The notes: generated by a model from the letters alone, not told the origin. A stretch of 14,132 nucleotides of DNA from Saccoglossus kowalevskii (GCF_000003605.2 NW_003108086.1:233177-247308); one strand, 5' to 3'; shown: positions 1-8,868, numbered from the stretch's first letter. Program-made: numbers and translations.

Positions 1-1046
1 GGCTTTTATTTCTATTCGAGAAATTCTTACAAATTCATTCATCTTACAACTAAAGTAAGTGAGTGAACAAAACACAAAGAAAAACTAATGACAAAGAAAA
101 TACAAAAAGGTTACAAATACATAATACACTCTGCATTTCAAGGAAGCATATTCAAGAAAAATATAATCGAGGTGCAATATACAGTTTAAATCAAATGAAT
201 GGTAACAACATTGTTATGACAAATAGCACATGGTCGAACGATTCAGAATACAAAGAGTATTACTCACCCCGTCAATTAACAAACCCTAAATTCATTCCCG
301 AAATACAGTGACAGTCTTCATAATTTACAGGAAATGCCATTACAGCCCTTTTTAGGTGAAATTGCACACTGGAATAAGCCAAATAAGCCAAGCCGAGTAC
401 CTTCTCAATGAAAGTTCAGGAGTCCTCTGCCACACCCAGCCCAACTGCTAACTTGCCACGCCCAGGTTATCTGGGTAGTAATTTATGCAAATGAACCATC
501 TTCCTTTTAGTGATTCTATAGAGTTTATCCTTTTTTGATGCGTACAGCAGTTACAAATATAAACATGAAATAGTTATTTATTAAGATCATTTGATATCAT
601 TTACACCACACCAAACAAAATGGTTCTGAGACAATTCATTTGCAAACAGCAAACAGTGGAGTAGGGTAGAGTTGCGCCCTCTGTGGCTAAAACAACCATC
701 TCCTGTAGCTGGTGCTACCATAGAAATAGTTGGCCAAAAGGGGTCAACGGAAATAAATGTTACAATGCTCACACTTGTAAGCAAAATCTCAAAATCTTCA
801 GATTAGATATTGTTCAAATTTACTATATAATGGTGCTGAAAATTTTCTGGCTTTTGCCATTGCTCTTTTACTTACTGTTGGGATTTTTCATCTCCTAGAT
901 ATGGTTTTATAAAACAACAATTATTGCATATTTTGCAGAGTTTAACCTTGATGGTTCTATAAATTTATTGTTGACTTGGTTAGTAGTGAGACTCTCTCAG
1001 ATAGCACAAAACTGACACACAATTATTTAATCATTACAACTAGGGA

Positions 1047-1483
1047 CAGCCTTCTAGATTGCAACAATTTTAGTTGCTATGGCAAATAAATTTAATGAAT
1101 AGCGAGAATGTAGATCGCTATTTGGTGACCTTAAAAAAAATCGGCCTGGCGACAAAATGTTCTGTAACATAAAACAGACTTCACAGCTTGTCTTATCTAA
1201 GGATTTTACTTCCTTCTCATAATTTGTAAAACAAAATGGCAGCGCCTATTGATCGGAAGTGCACCATTTTTCAAACTTGTTAGGTACTAGTGTATAGACT
1301 TCTTCCATACTTTTTGCGAGCTACCTTCAGCCACTGTCACTGCACTTACTATTACGTATTTGTGAAACAATAAATCTTGGCGACCAACAATTTTATGCTT
1401 GGCTACTAAATTTTTCAGTTGGCCACCAACAGTTTAAAGTTGGTTGCAAATGGCCACTAGGGAAAATTTAACATTGAGGGCTG
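1047..1483. repeat. degenerate interspersed repeat with internal TTGGCNACCAAC-like units
   Basis: The right part (about 1377-1463) repeats a short unit roughly every 20-22 bases: TTGGCGACCAACA, TTGGCTACTAAAT, TTGGCCACCAACA, TTGGTTGCAAAT. The left part has related sequence in the other orientation (TTTAGTTGCTATGGCAA, GGTGACC, GGCCTGGCGACAAAA). The outer ends read CAGCC on the left and GGGCTG on the right, a very short inverted match. Short repeats built on GGCGACC and TTGCAAC blocks suggest a non-autonomous DNA element or SINE-like relic. Boundaries are uncertain and no target-site duplication was found. Confidence 0.35.
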
Positions 1484-1493
1484 AGATTAAGAT

Positions 1494-1510
1494 TGAATGA
1501 ATGAATGAAT
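1494..1510. repeat. (TGAA)n tetranucleotide tract
   Basis: Just over four tandem TGAA units are followed by TTTATA. On the minus strand this reads as a TATAAA-like run followed by a TTCA microsatellite, similar to the 3' end of the LINE at 10911. It may be the remnant of a minus-strand LINE tail, but it is too short to prove. Confidence 0.6.
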
Positions 1511-1726
1511 TTATACTTCAAATTATTCTTCGTTCATGGCATAAAGCTCATTTGAATCTATCAGCATTATGAAAGTTTAATTATATTCACATGCAGTTAT
1601 CTACAGTCATTAATAAAATGTCTAATAGCTGGTAATTGGTGTCGGCTGAGGTCCATTTAATGGTTAATGTGTTTTGTGACAAAGAAAAAGTGTAATTACC
1701 ACTATAATGCTATAAGGGAGGCTTGG

Positions 1727-1740
1727 TTGATTGATTGATT
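1727..1740. repeat. (TTGA)n tetranucleotide tract
   Basis: Three and a half TTGA units run straight into TTTTATTAC. On the minus strand this reads AATAAAA followed by TCAATCAATCAA, the layout of a LINE 3' end with a four-base tandem tail. No coding relic is recognisable next to it. Confidence 0.55.
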
Positions 1741-2573
1741 TTATTACTTTAATTTATGGTTTAGTAATTTGATATATTTTTGAGCAAATAAACAAAGTTA
1801 AAATCTAGTGGTTTTACAGTATACTACAGTGTCATTGTAACAATCGTTGCGATGAATAGAATGTGTATCAATGAAATTTGTATTACAATTATCTTAGTTA
1901 TTTTTTTATGGGTGATAAACTACATGTTTTTTTTTAAATTGTGTACAAGGTATTGAATATCACTGTTGTTTCCTGACTGTGCATATTAGTGCTGACTATA
2001 CATATGGTAGTGCACTTTGTCATAGAAAACATATTCATATTTGGAAATACATGTATGCGACAGGACTGTGTGGCTATCTTCTTATCATTATGGCTGTTTA
2101 ATGCAATCTGGACGTTAACAAACACTAGTACCTAAGGACCTCAGCAAAAAGGTTTCCCACAAAGTTGAATCTACCGGTATTAGAAATCTATTTCTCATAA
2201 TTAATGGATATCGCAATACCCATCTCAAATCAGCCTGGCTTGTAATAAAGCAGTTACATATTGTATAGTATCTGAAAGTAACTCCTCCCTATTTCCGACA
2301 CCTTGTTAATGTTTGCTCACTTCCCTAGTAACTACAGAACTCAAATCCAGGTTGTCAGCTGTGATTCTGTGCTGAATCTTTTTATTTTTCAAATTTACCA
2401 AAGCCTCATGATTGAGAATTTTAGTTTATGGAATTTGATTATAATGAATTCTCACTGCTGCTCTCATAGCTGGGTCTTATCTTTCACTGCAGATAACTGA
2501 ATCGCTATGCTGAAGGAATTTTCTTCCCATTGCTACATAATTTTGTTTAGTTGTTTGTGATTTATTCCCTCAG

Positions 2574-2689
2574 GTAATTAATGGAATAATGGAACGGCCA
2601 GACAGGGATGAAGCGATAAAGACACCTGTTGGCATATTGCCCTGTGGGTCTGGTAACGCTCTCAGTGCTGCTTTACTAATGTCAAAAAG
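2574..2689 (+). CDS. SPHK: sphingosine kinase, internal coding exon of the lipid-kinase catalytic domain
   Basis: This 116-bp exon sits between a CAG acceptor (2571-2573, after a T-rich tract) and an AAG|GTGAGC donor (2690). It starts in phase 0 and ends with two bases (AG) of a split arginine codon completed at 3772. It encodes 38 residues beginning VINGIMERPD and containing PVGILPCGSGNAL (residues 18-30 of the visible protein). These match the block after the nucleotide-binding SGDGL...E motif in sphingosine kinases, where human SPHK1 reads VVNGLMERPD and AGSGNAL. The enzyme phosphorylates sphingosine with ATP to make sphingosine-1-phosphate, at cytosolic and membrane faces. The first codons, GTAATT, resemble a donor but lie directly after the acceptor and encode conserved residues. 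The N-terminal exons are outside the window. Whether it is the SPHK1 or SPHK2 type cannot be decided; invertebrate genes often predate the split. Confidence 0.95.
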
Positions 2690-3771
2690 GTGAGCATATT
2701 GACAAAGGGAGAAAGAATAGAATCTGAGTTCATTAAATGCTTGCAGCTATGCAGTTGGTAAATACAGTTTTGAAAGCGATCAAAACTTTATCGTATTTAT
2801 CTGGGTAAGAGCCTAAGGTCCCGAACGAAAATTGCCAAAAAATAGGGGTGGGCCTATGCCCGCACATCCCCTGCCAAAAAAACAATAATTCGTGAATTGA
2901 CAACACGCAGATCAAACTGCGATAGGGAATAGAACACCAATTGAAAACATGCAACAGAAAAATGAACAATATGCAACATTAGAAGTAAAACCCATAATTT
3001 TTAATAATTTATTGTTTATAATGTGACTAATAAACCAGAAATAATAAAAATCGACAGTGAGGAATCATTTGAATTGGGATGCATGAACTCAAAATGAACT
3101 AAAATGTCAGGGTTAAACTGCGTAAAATTATTCCGGTTTTGACAAATTACAGATCAACTGTTGGCTAAAAAAAGTTGGCAGTCTTCAGTCTGACATTGCA
3201 AAATTGCTGGCCTCAGTTATTGATTCACAAGCTGCTACCAAATATTTTAAAAAGCCAAAATAACAAGATTTTAATCACTCTCCCAGGTACGGGTTGCTAC
3301 AATATTGCAACATTGGTTTCATTGTTGATGACGCTAAAGCATCACTTGCTTCGCAGCTTTCCATGTGCTGTAAGATTTGCTAGAATCGTTTCTAAGAAAG
3401 CACAAATCAAATGACTGGCCCTTACAGGGCCACGACATGCCAGTATCTCAAAAAGAGAACTCCATTTCTGTTTTAATATACATTTTTGTAGACTTGCTGA
3501 CTGTTATGATTCTGATGAAAAATCCTTAGTCAGAACGCGAAATTACCTATTTTGCTGTCACAGCTATTTCAAGAATTTTTATCAGAATCACAACAGACTA
3601 CAAGGAAGTCAACTGTTAATACAACGAACAAAAAATAGGTTACCAATAATTACCAAACTACTTTCCATGCATACATTTCATGAAAATGGAAGCTGCATTT
3701 CAGCAGTGATAGGGTGAATGCATTCCTATGTGTGAGCATAACTAACATTATTTCTGTGTTTTGTCTTCTAG
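2690..3771 (+). other. intron between the two visible sphingosine kinase exons (1082 bp)
   Basis: The intron is bounded by GTGAGC at 2690 and TTTTGTCTTCTAG ending at 3771. A CTAAC at 3742-3746 is a good branch-point candidate about 25 bases before the acceptor. Joining the exons across it gives MSK-R-EPMTN, which continues the kinase domain without a gap beyond normal length variation. Within it lie a GC-rich hairpin (2844-2872), a short hairpin GGCCCTTACAGGGCC (3417-3431), and a stretch at about 3150-3717 that is less AT-rich than its surroundings and has several open frames. One of those begins after a possible acceptor at 3491. Nothing in the intron is recognised as a mobile element. Confidence 0.85.
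2844..2872. repeat. GC-rich inverted repeat flanked by TGCCAAAAAA direct repeats
   Basis: AGGGG at 2844-2848 pairs with CCCCT at 2868-2872, and inside it GGGC pairs with GCCC around a CTAT loop. The block is a GC-rich island in an AT-rich intron. The same TGCCAAAAAA string occurs on both sides (starting at about 2833 and 2872), as expected for a duplicated flank or slipped copy. No function is known to me. Confidence 0.45.
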
Positions 3772-4825
3772 GGAACCAATGACAAATATAGTGTTACACT
3801 GTACATTTTTGATGTTGAAAGGGCGCCCTCAACCAATGGATCTTGTTGTCGTGCAGAATGCGACAACTACAATGTACTCCTTCTTGTCTGTTTGTTGGGG
3901 AATCGTTTCTGATGTTGATATAGAAAGTGAAAAGTTCAGAAGATTAGGACCACCTCGCTTCACGATTGGTGCTGCAACCAGAATTGCTAAATTGAGGTCC
4001 TATCGGGGAAAGTTGTCATTTTTGAAGGCTGAAGATTATGTTGCGCAGGAAGCTATCGATTTTCAGAATGGGACTCATGTGGATGAGTGCTGCTTTTGTG
4101 GTCTTAATGGGGCTCATGCTGGGAACTGTGGCATCAAAAGTCAAAACAGTGTTGTGCCGATAAGTGCAGAAAGAAGACATTATGACCGACATTATAGTAG
4201 CAGCAGTGATTCAAATGAGGACATCCTCCCACACATGACCAGATCGCAGTCAGAGATCCTTCCAAATGGCAGAACAATGGACCGTTCTTTGTCGTATTCT
4301 GATCATTTAATGAGAGTTGACTTGCTGGAGGATTCTTCCGATACCCTTAAAATGGGAGATGAACTTCCTTCACCCAATAGCAATCAAATTGAACTGTCAA
4401 CAGATGAAATTAGGTCAACCCAAGAAGATGGAGCATCTGAAGAAAGGCATCTTCTGCCACCTCTTGACCAACCATTACCTTCAAACTGGACAACAATTGA
4501 AGATGACTTCGTAAACATCTCTGCTGTATATCAAAGCCATCTCAGTACAGATGTTCATTCTTGGCCTGATCATAAATTTGACGAAGGTGTTATTTGCTTA
4601 CAGTACATTCCGGCTCCGATATCGCGCAAGAATCTAATAAGTATGTTTTTGGATTTGGAAAGTGGCCTTCATATCAAGCATTCAGGTGTAATAGTAGAGT
4701 ACGTCAAAGCATTTCGAATTGAGCCAATAACCAGCGGGGAGATTATGACTGTTGATGGCGAGCTTGTCCCGTATGGACCGATACAAGGGGAAATATTACC
4801 TGGAAAAGCTAGAGTAATAGTCTAA
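3772..4825 (+). CDS. SPHK: sphingosine kinase, terminal coding exon (catalytic core, linker and C-terminal lobe)
   Basis: The exon follows a strong acceptor, starts in the third base of a split Arg codon and ends at TAA 4823-4825; the visible protein is 389 residues. Residues 76-124 contain SFLSVCWGIVSDVDIESEKF then RRLG and SYRGKLSFL, a sphingosine kinase signature. The second Asp of DVD (residue 88) aligns with human SPHK1 Asp178, which binds the sphingosine head group, and the following Lys/Arg residues align with phosphate-contacting positions. Residues about 125-275 form a variable Ser- and acid-rich linker with a Cys/His cluster at 145-158. The C-terminal lobe resumes at LPSNWTTIEDDFV (about 275) and ends with AFRIEPIT and MTVDGELVPYGPIQGEILPG, matching the conserved FRLEP and VDGE blocks. 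The long linker resembles the SPHK2 arrangement, but its sequence is not that of vertebrate SPHK2. No internal stop or frameshift is seen, so the gene looks functional. Confidence 0.96.
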
Positions 4826-5341
4826 CAATCGTTATCACTGATATTGCCCAGTGCAGTCATCACTATTGATATTATCATCAATGATATTGTCCAGATTGAA
4901 TACCTGCATTATTGGTATATGTAAATGTATCTCCATAAATAACTGACTTTCTGCGATAAAACTGATTTTTGCAATACATGTAATTGCTAGCTTATATATG
5001 ATTTTTGCTGGTTTGCAAATCTGATCTGTATATCTGTTTTTAATTTACATAAATGAATCTGATTTTTTCAGGAGCCTTAAAATTTCAGGTCATTGCAATC
5101 TTTTTCACCCAAAATAGTCATAACATTCTTTAGCTGATTTAATCTGACTATGTGAGTTAGTATTCTATAAATACCCTAAAAAATGCAATGAAATTACAAC
5201 AAAATGAAATTTAATTAGTTTATAATTTAAATTTCAAAGTATATGCAAATTAAGAAACAAAGATGAGGATTTTAATAGAGGAGAAATTATATTTTTTTGC
5301 CTTGATTGGTTAAATTGTTACAATTTATTGAAAGTTGTGTA

Positions 5342-5372
5342 TGTATATAATGTTAAATACCTCTTGTAAATA
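5342..5372 (+). promoter_or_regulatory. pair of candidate Pumilio response elements in the kinase 3' UTR
   Basis: TGTATATA (5342-5349) and TGTAAATA (5365-5372) both match the Pumilio consensus UGUANAUA and lie 15 bases apart, upstream of the first polyadenylation signal. A third copy, TGTATATA, is at 5999-6006. Pumilio proteins repress or destabilise mRNAs through such sites. In AT-rich sequence single matches occur by chance, so only the spacing and position give weight. Confidence 0.35.
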
Positions 5373-5788
5373 CTAATGATATACAGAATGTATCTTTTTC
5401 TTGCTGCCGATATTACTTACAAGTTTTTAATCTTGTACCAAGTAATTTGCACATTTTTTAATTCTGGGAATTCCTGAATTTAGTAAAATTTTGCAATTTT
5501 AAATGTGAATGAGAGCTGGGTTTAAACTGTGACCTTGATATTGGGAGTCTATATAACCCCAACTCTATGGGAGATTTGTTTGAGATAGTGATACAAATGA
5601 AGACATTTGATTAGTACATATTTGACATTGTAGAACCTAATTGTGTATTCTGTATTTATGTGGGTAACAGGGTTACACATTTTTTGTTGTTGAAAGTGTG
5701 AATTGTATGATGGCTCGTCTGTTAGGACCCAGTCAGGCTACTTTTAAATGCCGCTAAAATTATGACCCTTTGGTGAGATTGCTTGATA

Positions 5789-5956
5789 CACTATAACCTT
5801 GTTATAATGAATTTCCTGATATAATGAACACATAGCATGTCTCTCACTCATAACAAACCCAATGCATTATGTGCTTCAATATAGTGAACATTATAACAAA
5901 CTGATTGTACTGGTATGCCCCACCCCCAAATAATTCGTTGTAACTAGGTTACAGTG
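5789..5956. mobile_element. TA-flanked miniature inverted-repeat element, pogo/Tigger-like ends
   Basis: The left end CACTATAACCTTGTTATAAT and the reverse complement of the right end CACTGTAACCTAGTTACAAC match at 21 of the first 25 positions (differences at 5, 12, 17 and 20). Each end is bordered by TA (5787-5788 and 5957-5958), the target-site duplication of Tc1/mariner/pogo elements. The 168-bp length leaves no room for a transposase, so this is a non-autonomous copy. Internal sequence repeats the same theme (GATATAATGAACA, CATTATAACAAACT), as in Tigger-type elements with ATAACGAAC motifs. Differences between the two ends show it is old. Confidence 0.75.
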
Positions 5957-6048
5957 TACGGTAATATTAGACTTGTGTGAAGTTTAGATTTAAAAAAATG
6001 TATATATAAATCTAATAATTCCCATTTGCAGCTAATTGTTTGTTACTT

Positions 6049-6054
6049 AATAAA
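6049..6054 (+). terminator. proximal polyadenylation signal (AATAAA) for the sphingosine kinase gene
   Basis: This is the first AATAAA after the kinase stop codon. It is followed within about 15-30 bases by a U/GU-rich run (GGTTGTTTTTGATTGTTGT), the expected downstream cleavage element. Use of this site gives a 3' UTR of about 1.25 kb that includes the first miniature transposon but not the other two. Confidence 0.6.
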
Positions 6055-6313
6055 GCAAGTTATGGTTGTTTTTGATTGTTGTATTTACAGGAAAAATTTT
6101 TGTAACAGTGACGTTTAAACTGTATGGTTTAGGGGTTTGTGGTATATTCTGGTGGAATATGCAATTCTGATATATTTTTATGCTCTTCTTTTTTGTTGCT
6201 CTTTTAAATTTACACTTTGCAATTATTCTTATAGCTGTGGTCTTGCGACTATTTTGTTACATACTTCATGTCTAAATGTACGGGAATTATTTGAAAAATT
6301 TTTGGATTACTGC

Positions 6314-6325
6314 GGGGGGGGGGGG
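6314..6325. repeat. G12 homopolymer
   Basis: Twelve consecutive G residues stand in AT-rich sequence. Such runs slip in replication and sequencing, so the length may be polymorphic or inaccurate. It interrupts a chance open frame at 6137-6361. Confidence 0.95.
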
Positions 6326-6431
6326 ATCTTTGGAAATCTGTGCGTGTCCCCTCCTTATTAATGGCATTATCAGTCTTCTTGGATATATTTATTGATATGT
6401 TTCAATTTCATCATGAATAGAGCATACGGTA

Positions 6432-6623
6432 CTACTGTAAAATCTGTATTAGAAACCGCGGCTTCTATTAAAATGGTACAATGCAACAGAGGGAATGCGG
6501 CTTCTATTAGAGCATCTACACATATGAGAAATGATGAATTTTTGGTTCTCAATTATTCAAAAAGAATGGGTGCGACTTCTATTAGGGATGCGGCTTCTAC
6601 CGGTAATACAGATTTTACGGTAG
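6432..6623. mobile_element. TA-flanked miniature inverted-repeat element with internal GCGGCTTCTATTA units
   Basis: The left end CTACTGTAAAATCTGTATTA (6432-6451) matches the reverse complement of the right end (6604-6623) at 19 of 20 positions, and TA borders both sides (6430-6431 and 6624-6625). Inside are four copies of a GCGGCTTCTATTA unit at 6458, 6497, 6572 (GCGACTTCTATTA) and 6590 (shortened to GCGGCTTCTA), all in one orientation and irregularly spaced. At 192 bp it is non-autonomous. The near-identical ends suggest a more recent insertion than the element at 5789. A short open frame that spans it is not a gene. Confidence 0.8.
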
Positions 6624-7335
6624 TAATGCTTATCTACAGCACAGTTACTAGAAGAAGTAGAAGTAACTATGTCTACTGTAAGTTACTAAGTTTCATTTAT
6701 ACTCTCACATATAGTTCATTCCTGTCTTGTAGTTTCACAGAAAAGAAATTTGTCAAATGTTATATCTTGCATGTTTTTGTTTTTTTCTCTCTGACCAAAT
6801 ATTGTGCAATTTGCTGTGAGATTCTACTCTACCAAAATATCTGCCCCAATTCTGATAACTTTCTGCAACTGATAATTTTTTTGTGATGTATGATGTGTAT
6901 GCATATATTGTTTAAATAGAAATATGGCTTATATTTTTTTGACTTAATACATTACAGGTTGGTGGATTTAATTAATGATCTTAAAACTTATATTAGTATA
7001 TTTATTTTAAATGCAGATATTTGTGTGTATTAAGTTTTTTTATATGTAATTATAAAACCAAGTCTTTGCAAGAAACCATATTGAAGGAGTTCTGTTGAAA
7101 GAAAGCATCTTCACTTGGATAAAAGTGTACCAGTACAATTCCAACTCAGTATTATTTACTCGGAATATATGTATTCAATTTAATTGCTGTTGTACTTCTA
7201 CCATAGAATATCGTTTTGTAATTTGTTAGTTGAAAAATTGTATAGGTATTTTATTGCGTCTCCAGTATGAACTGGTCACTTTGAGGTACAGTATTCAACA
7301 ATGGATTCAGTTCTGTATAGTACAGATTACATATA

Positions 7336-7525
7336 CTGTAAAATACTTTATTTTAGCTGGATTTAATTTTCACTGAATTTACTTTTTTTGGTGTTATTTT
7401 CACTGGTTTTTTGACAAGTTTAATGTAGAATATAGGGTATATTTGCTAGATTTTATTTTCACTGAATCATTCCTTCAGCGAAAATATCGAAAAAAAATTA
7501 CAAGCGAAAATAAAGTATTCCACAG
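7336..7525. mobile_element. TA-flanked miniature inverted-repeat element (CTGTRRAATACTTTATTTT ends)
   Basis: The left end reads CTGTAAAATACTTTATTTTA and the right end, reverse-complemented, CTGTGGAATACTTTATTTTC, with TA bordering each (7334-7335, 7526-7527). They differ at only three of these 20 positions. The 190-bp body is non-coding and contains direct repeats of a TTTTCACTGAAT unit (near 7367 and 7454). A partial copy of the same end, TACTGTAAAACATATC, begins at 7534, only seven bases after the right flank, suggesting a nested or tandem second insertion. Confidence 0.78.
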
Positions 7526-7533
7526 TATTCATA

Positions 7534-7583
7534 TACTGTAAAACATATCTTTTTATGTTATTTTTGCTTATTTTAATAGCTAA
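7534..7583. repeat. solo end of a second related miniature element
   Basis: TACTGTAAAACATATCTTTT followed by ATGTTATTTTTGC resembles the left end and first bases of the element at 7336, but I could not find a matching right end downstream. It is probably a truncated or diverged copy. Confidence 0.4.
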
Positions 7584-8187
7584 TCCTCAATTTTGCTAAT
7601 TTGTAGTATTTTCGCCTTCTCACAATGAGATTGTTGACAGAAAATTAAAATTCTGTTAAATTTGCTATAATGGGATGCAGCTATGTGTTTTTCAGTACAT
7701 GTAGAGGATAGTGCTGTTGTAACAGCTGTTGATACTTCACTAAAATAACCACAGCTCGTTGAGTTGGAAAGCTATATAAATTGACTAGCTCGGTAGTACT
7801 AGCTTTATTAATATTAACTGATATATGGTTTATGTATAAGTCAACCCAGTCTCTGTAGTAGCAGCTTTATAGTCAATCTACCATCATATAGTGAACTGAA
7901 GTGTGTGTTATTATGTTAGCAATGTACAAGGAGCTCCTTGATTTGATCCGTGTTGTAGTGAAAAAAGTGTAATTACTTGGTACTTGTGTTTAGGGGTGCT
8001 TATTTTATCTCTGCAAGACTAAATCTAGTGAGCTGAAATGAAATACCAAGGCAATTGACTTCTACCTTCTCTTTTCTTCTTATTTTTGTGTATGTTTTTT
8101 TCTGCATATTTGACAATCATTCCAGCATCTTTCAACAGAGATCAGTTTTCTGATAAACGTTTGTTTGAATTTCACAATGCAATTTTT

Positions 8188-8215
8188 GAGTGCCATCTGA
8201 TGAGTGCCATCTGAT
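8188..8215. repeat. perfect 14-bp tandem duplication
   Basis: GAGTGCCATCTGAT occurs twice back to back, and the next bases AATGAGTGCA begin a third partial unit. This is a recent small duplication or minisatellite seed in non-coding sequence. Confidence 0.85.
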
Positions 8216-8425
8216 AATGAGTGCATTTTCTCTATGGCCATCGATGTCCAAATGGTTTATACAATAATGTTTAAAAATTCCATATTAAGTGATGTTTACA
8301 AGTGTACAATTTTATTCACGTGTTAGTGTTGATTCCAGTGCCAGTACAGGTGCAGGAACTTTCTGGATTCTATAATAATGTTGCACTAACCGATTTGACA
8401 GTTTTGTACATTTTGATGAAAATCG

Positions 8426-8447
8426 GTGTGTGTGTGTGTGTGTGTGT
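8426..8447. repeat. (GT)11 dinucleotide microsatellite
   Basis: Eleven uninterrupted GT units are followed by ATGCGT. Alternating purine-pyrimidine runs can adopt Z-DNA and are length-variable. The run creates a valine/cysteine-rich chance open frame that should not be annotated as a gene. Confidence 0.97.
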
Positions 8448-8609
8448 ATGCGTTGTTGAAGGCTGTATAATAGTGTTCTACTTCAAAAAAAAAGTGTTTG
8501 CAGTTATTTTATATTTGAAGGGTTAAAATAAAGGGGCATTTTAATATCAGATCATTCAAGAAGCTCATTTACTTAATTCAATAGAAATTAAATTAGAATA
8601 CAAAAGAGA

Positions 8610-8711
8610 CAATTCACTACTGTGAATCCCATGAATCTTTGTTGCAATCCCAGGGATTGTCAGCTTTCTCTTTAAAATCAAGGTAGCCCATAGAAACAAT
8701 ATAGTGAATTG
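8610..8711. repeat. short inverted-repeat element with a central palindrome
   Basis: CAATTCACTA (8610-8619) is inverted perfectly at 8702-8711 (TAGTGAATTG). Between them lies the perfect palindrome CAATCCCAGGGATTG (8645-8659), and an AAAGAGA/TCTCTTT pair adds to the folding. The 102-bp structure could be a very small non-autonomous element or a structured RNA region near the 3' UTR end. No clear target duplication is visible. Confidence 0.5.
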
Positions 8712-8834
8712 GAGCAGTGCTTAAGGTTGAATATTGTTTAACTTGACTTTCTTGCCTTATAATGCAATATTTTAAATAACAACTTAATGATCTTACGAGG
8801 CTTTATTCCACCTCATTATTCATTAACAGTACTC

Positions 8835-8854
8835 TTTTTTTTTTTTTTTTTTTT
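8835..8854. repeat. T20 homopolymer
   Basis: Twenty consecutive T residues lie 14 bases before the distal AATAAA. On the minus strand this is an A20 run that could mark the tail of a degraded retroposed sequence, but no such body is recognised. Confidence 0.95.
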
Positions 8855-8868
8855 CTGTATTTCCTAAA

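Larger units (their letters stand above)
1..2573. other. non-coding upstream sequence, probably an intron of the sphingosine kinase gene
   Basis: I find no supportable exon here. The next exon starts inside the kinase domain, just after the position where the SGDG...E motif should be. I looked for a plus-strand exon ending in a GGNGAYGG-type coding motif before a donor and saw none, so the preceding exon probably lies upstream of position 1 and this stretch is intron. Positions 1-310 are A-rich; 430-500 is somewhat richer in C and contains an ATGCAAAT octamer at 485-492. Short open frames at 63-311, 683-898 and 2303-2500 have no splice context, recognisable motif or coding bias and are read as chance. 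A degenerate repeat (1047-1483) and two tetranucleotide tracts are listed separately. Confidence 0.6.

Noticed and set aside
1-61. possible exon ending at a consensus-like donor AAA|GTAAGT near position 55
   Set aside because: More than one frame is open over such a short stretch and none matches the residues expected before the kinase exon (an SGDG...E motif).
2733-2969. 78-codon minus-strand open frame
   Set aside because: It crosses the GC-rich intronic hairpin and has no motif or regulatory context.
3175-3414. 79-codon open frame in the kinase intron
   Set aside because: No splice support and no recognised motif; it would not join the kinase exons in frame in a way that matches the family.
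4317-4514. 65-codon plus-strand open frame inside the kinase exon
   Set aside because: Out-of-frame shadow of the sphingosine kinase coding sequence.
6392-6886. 164-codon plus-strand open frame
   Set aside because: Its first part runs through the MITE at 6432-6623 and the rest is low-complexity F/S/C-rich translation of AT-rich DNA; no splice context or known motif.
8302-8526. 74-codon open frame with Val/Cys repeats
   Set aside because: The repeats come from the (GT)11 microsatellite; no other coding evidence.
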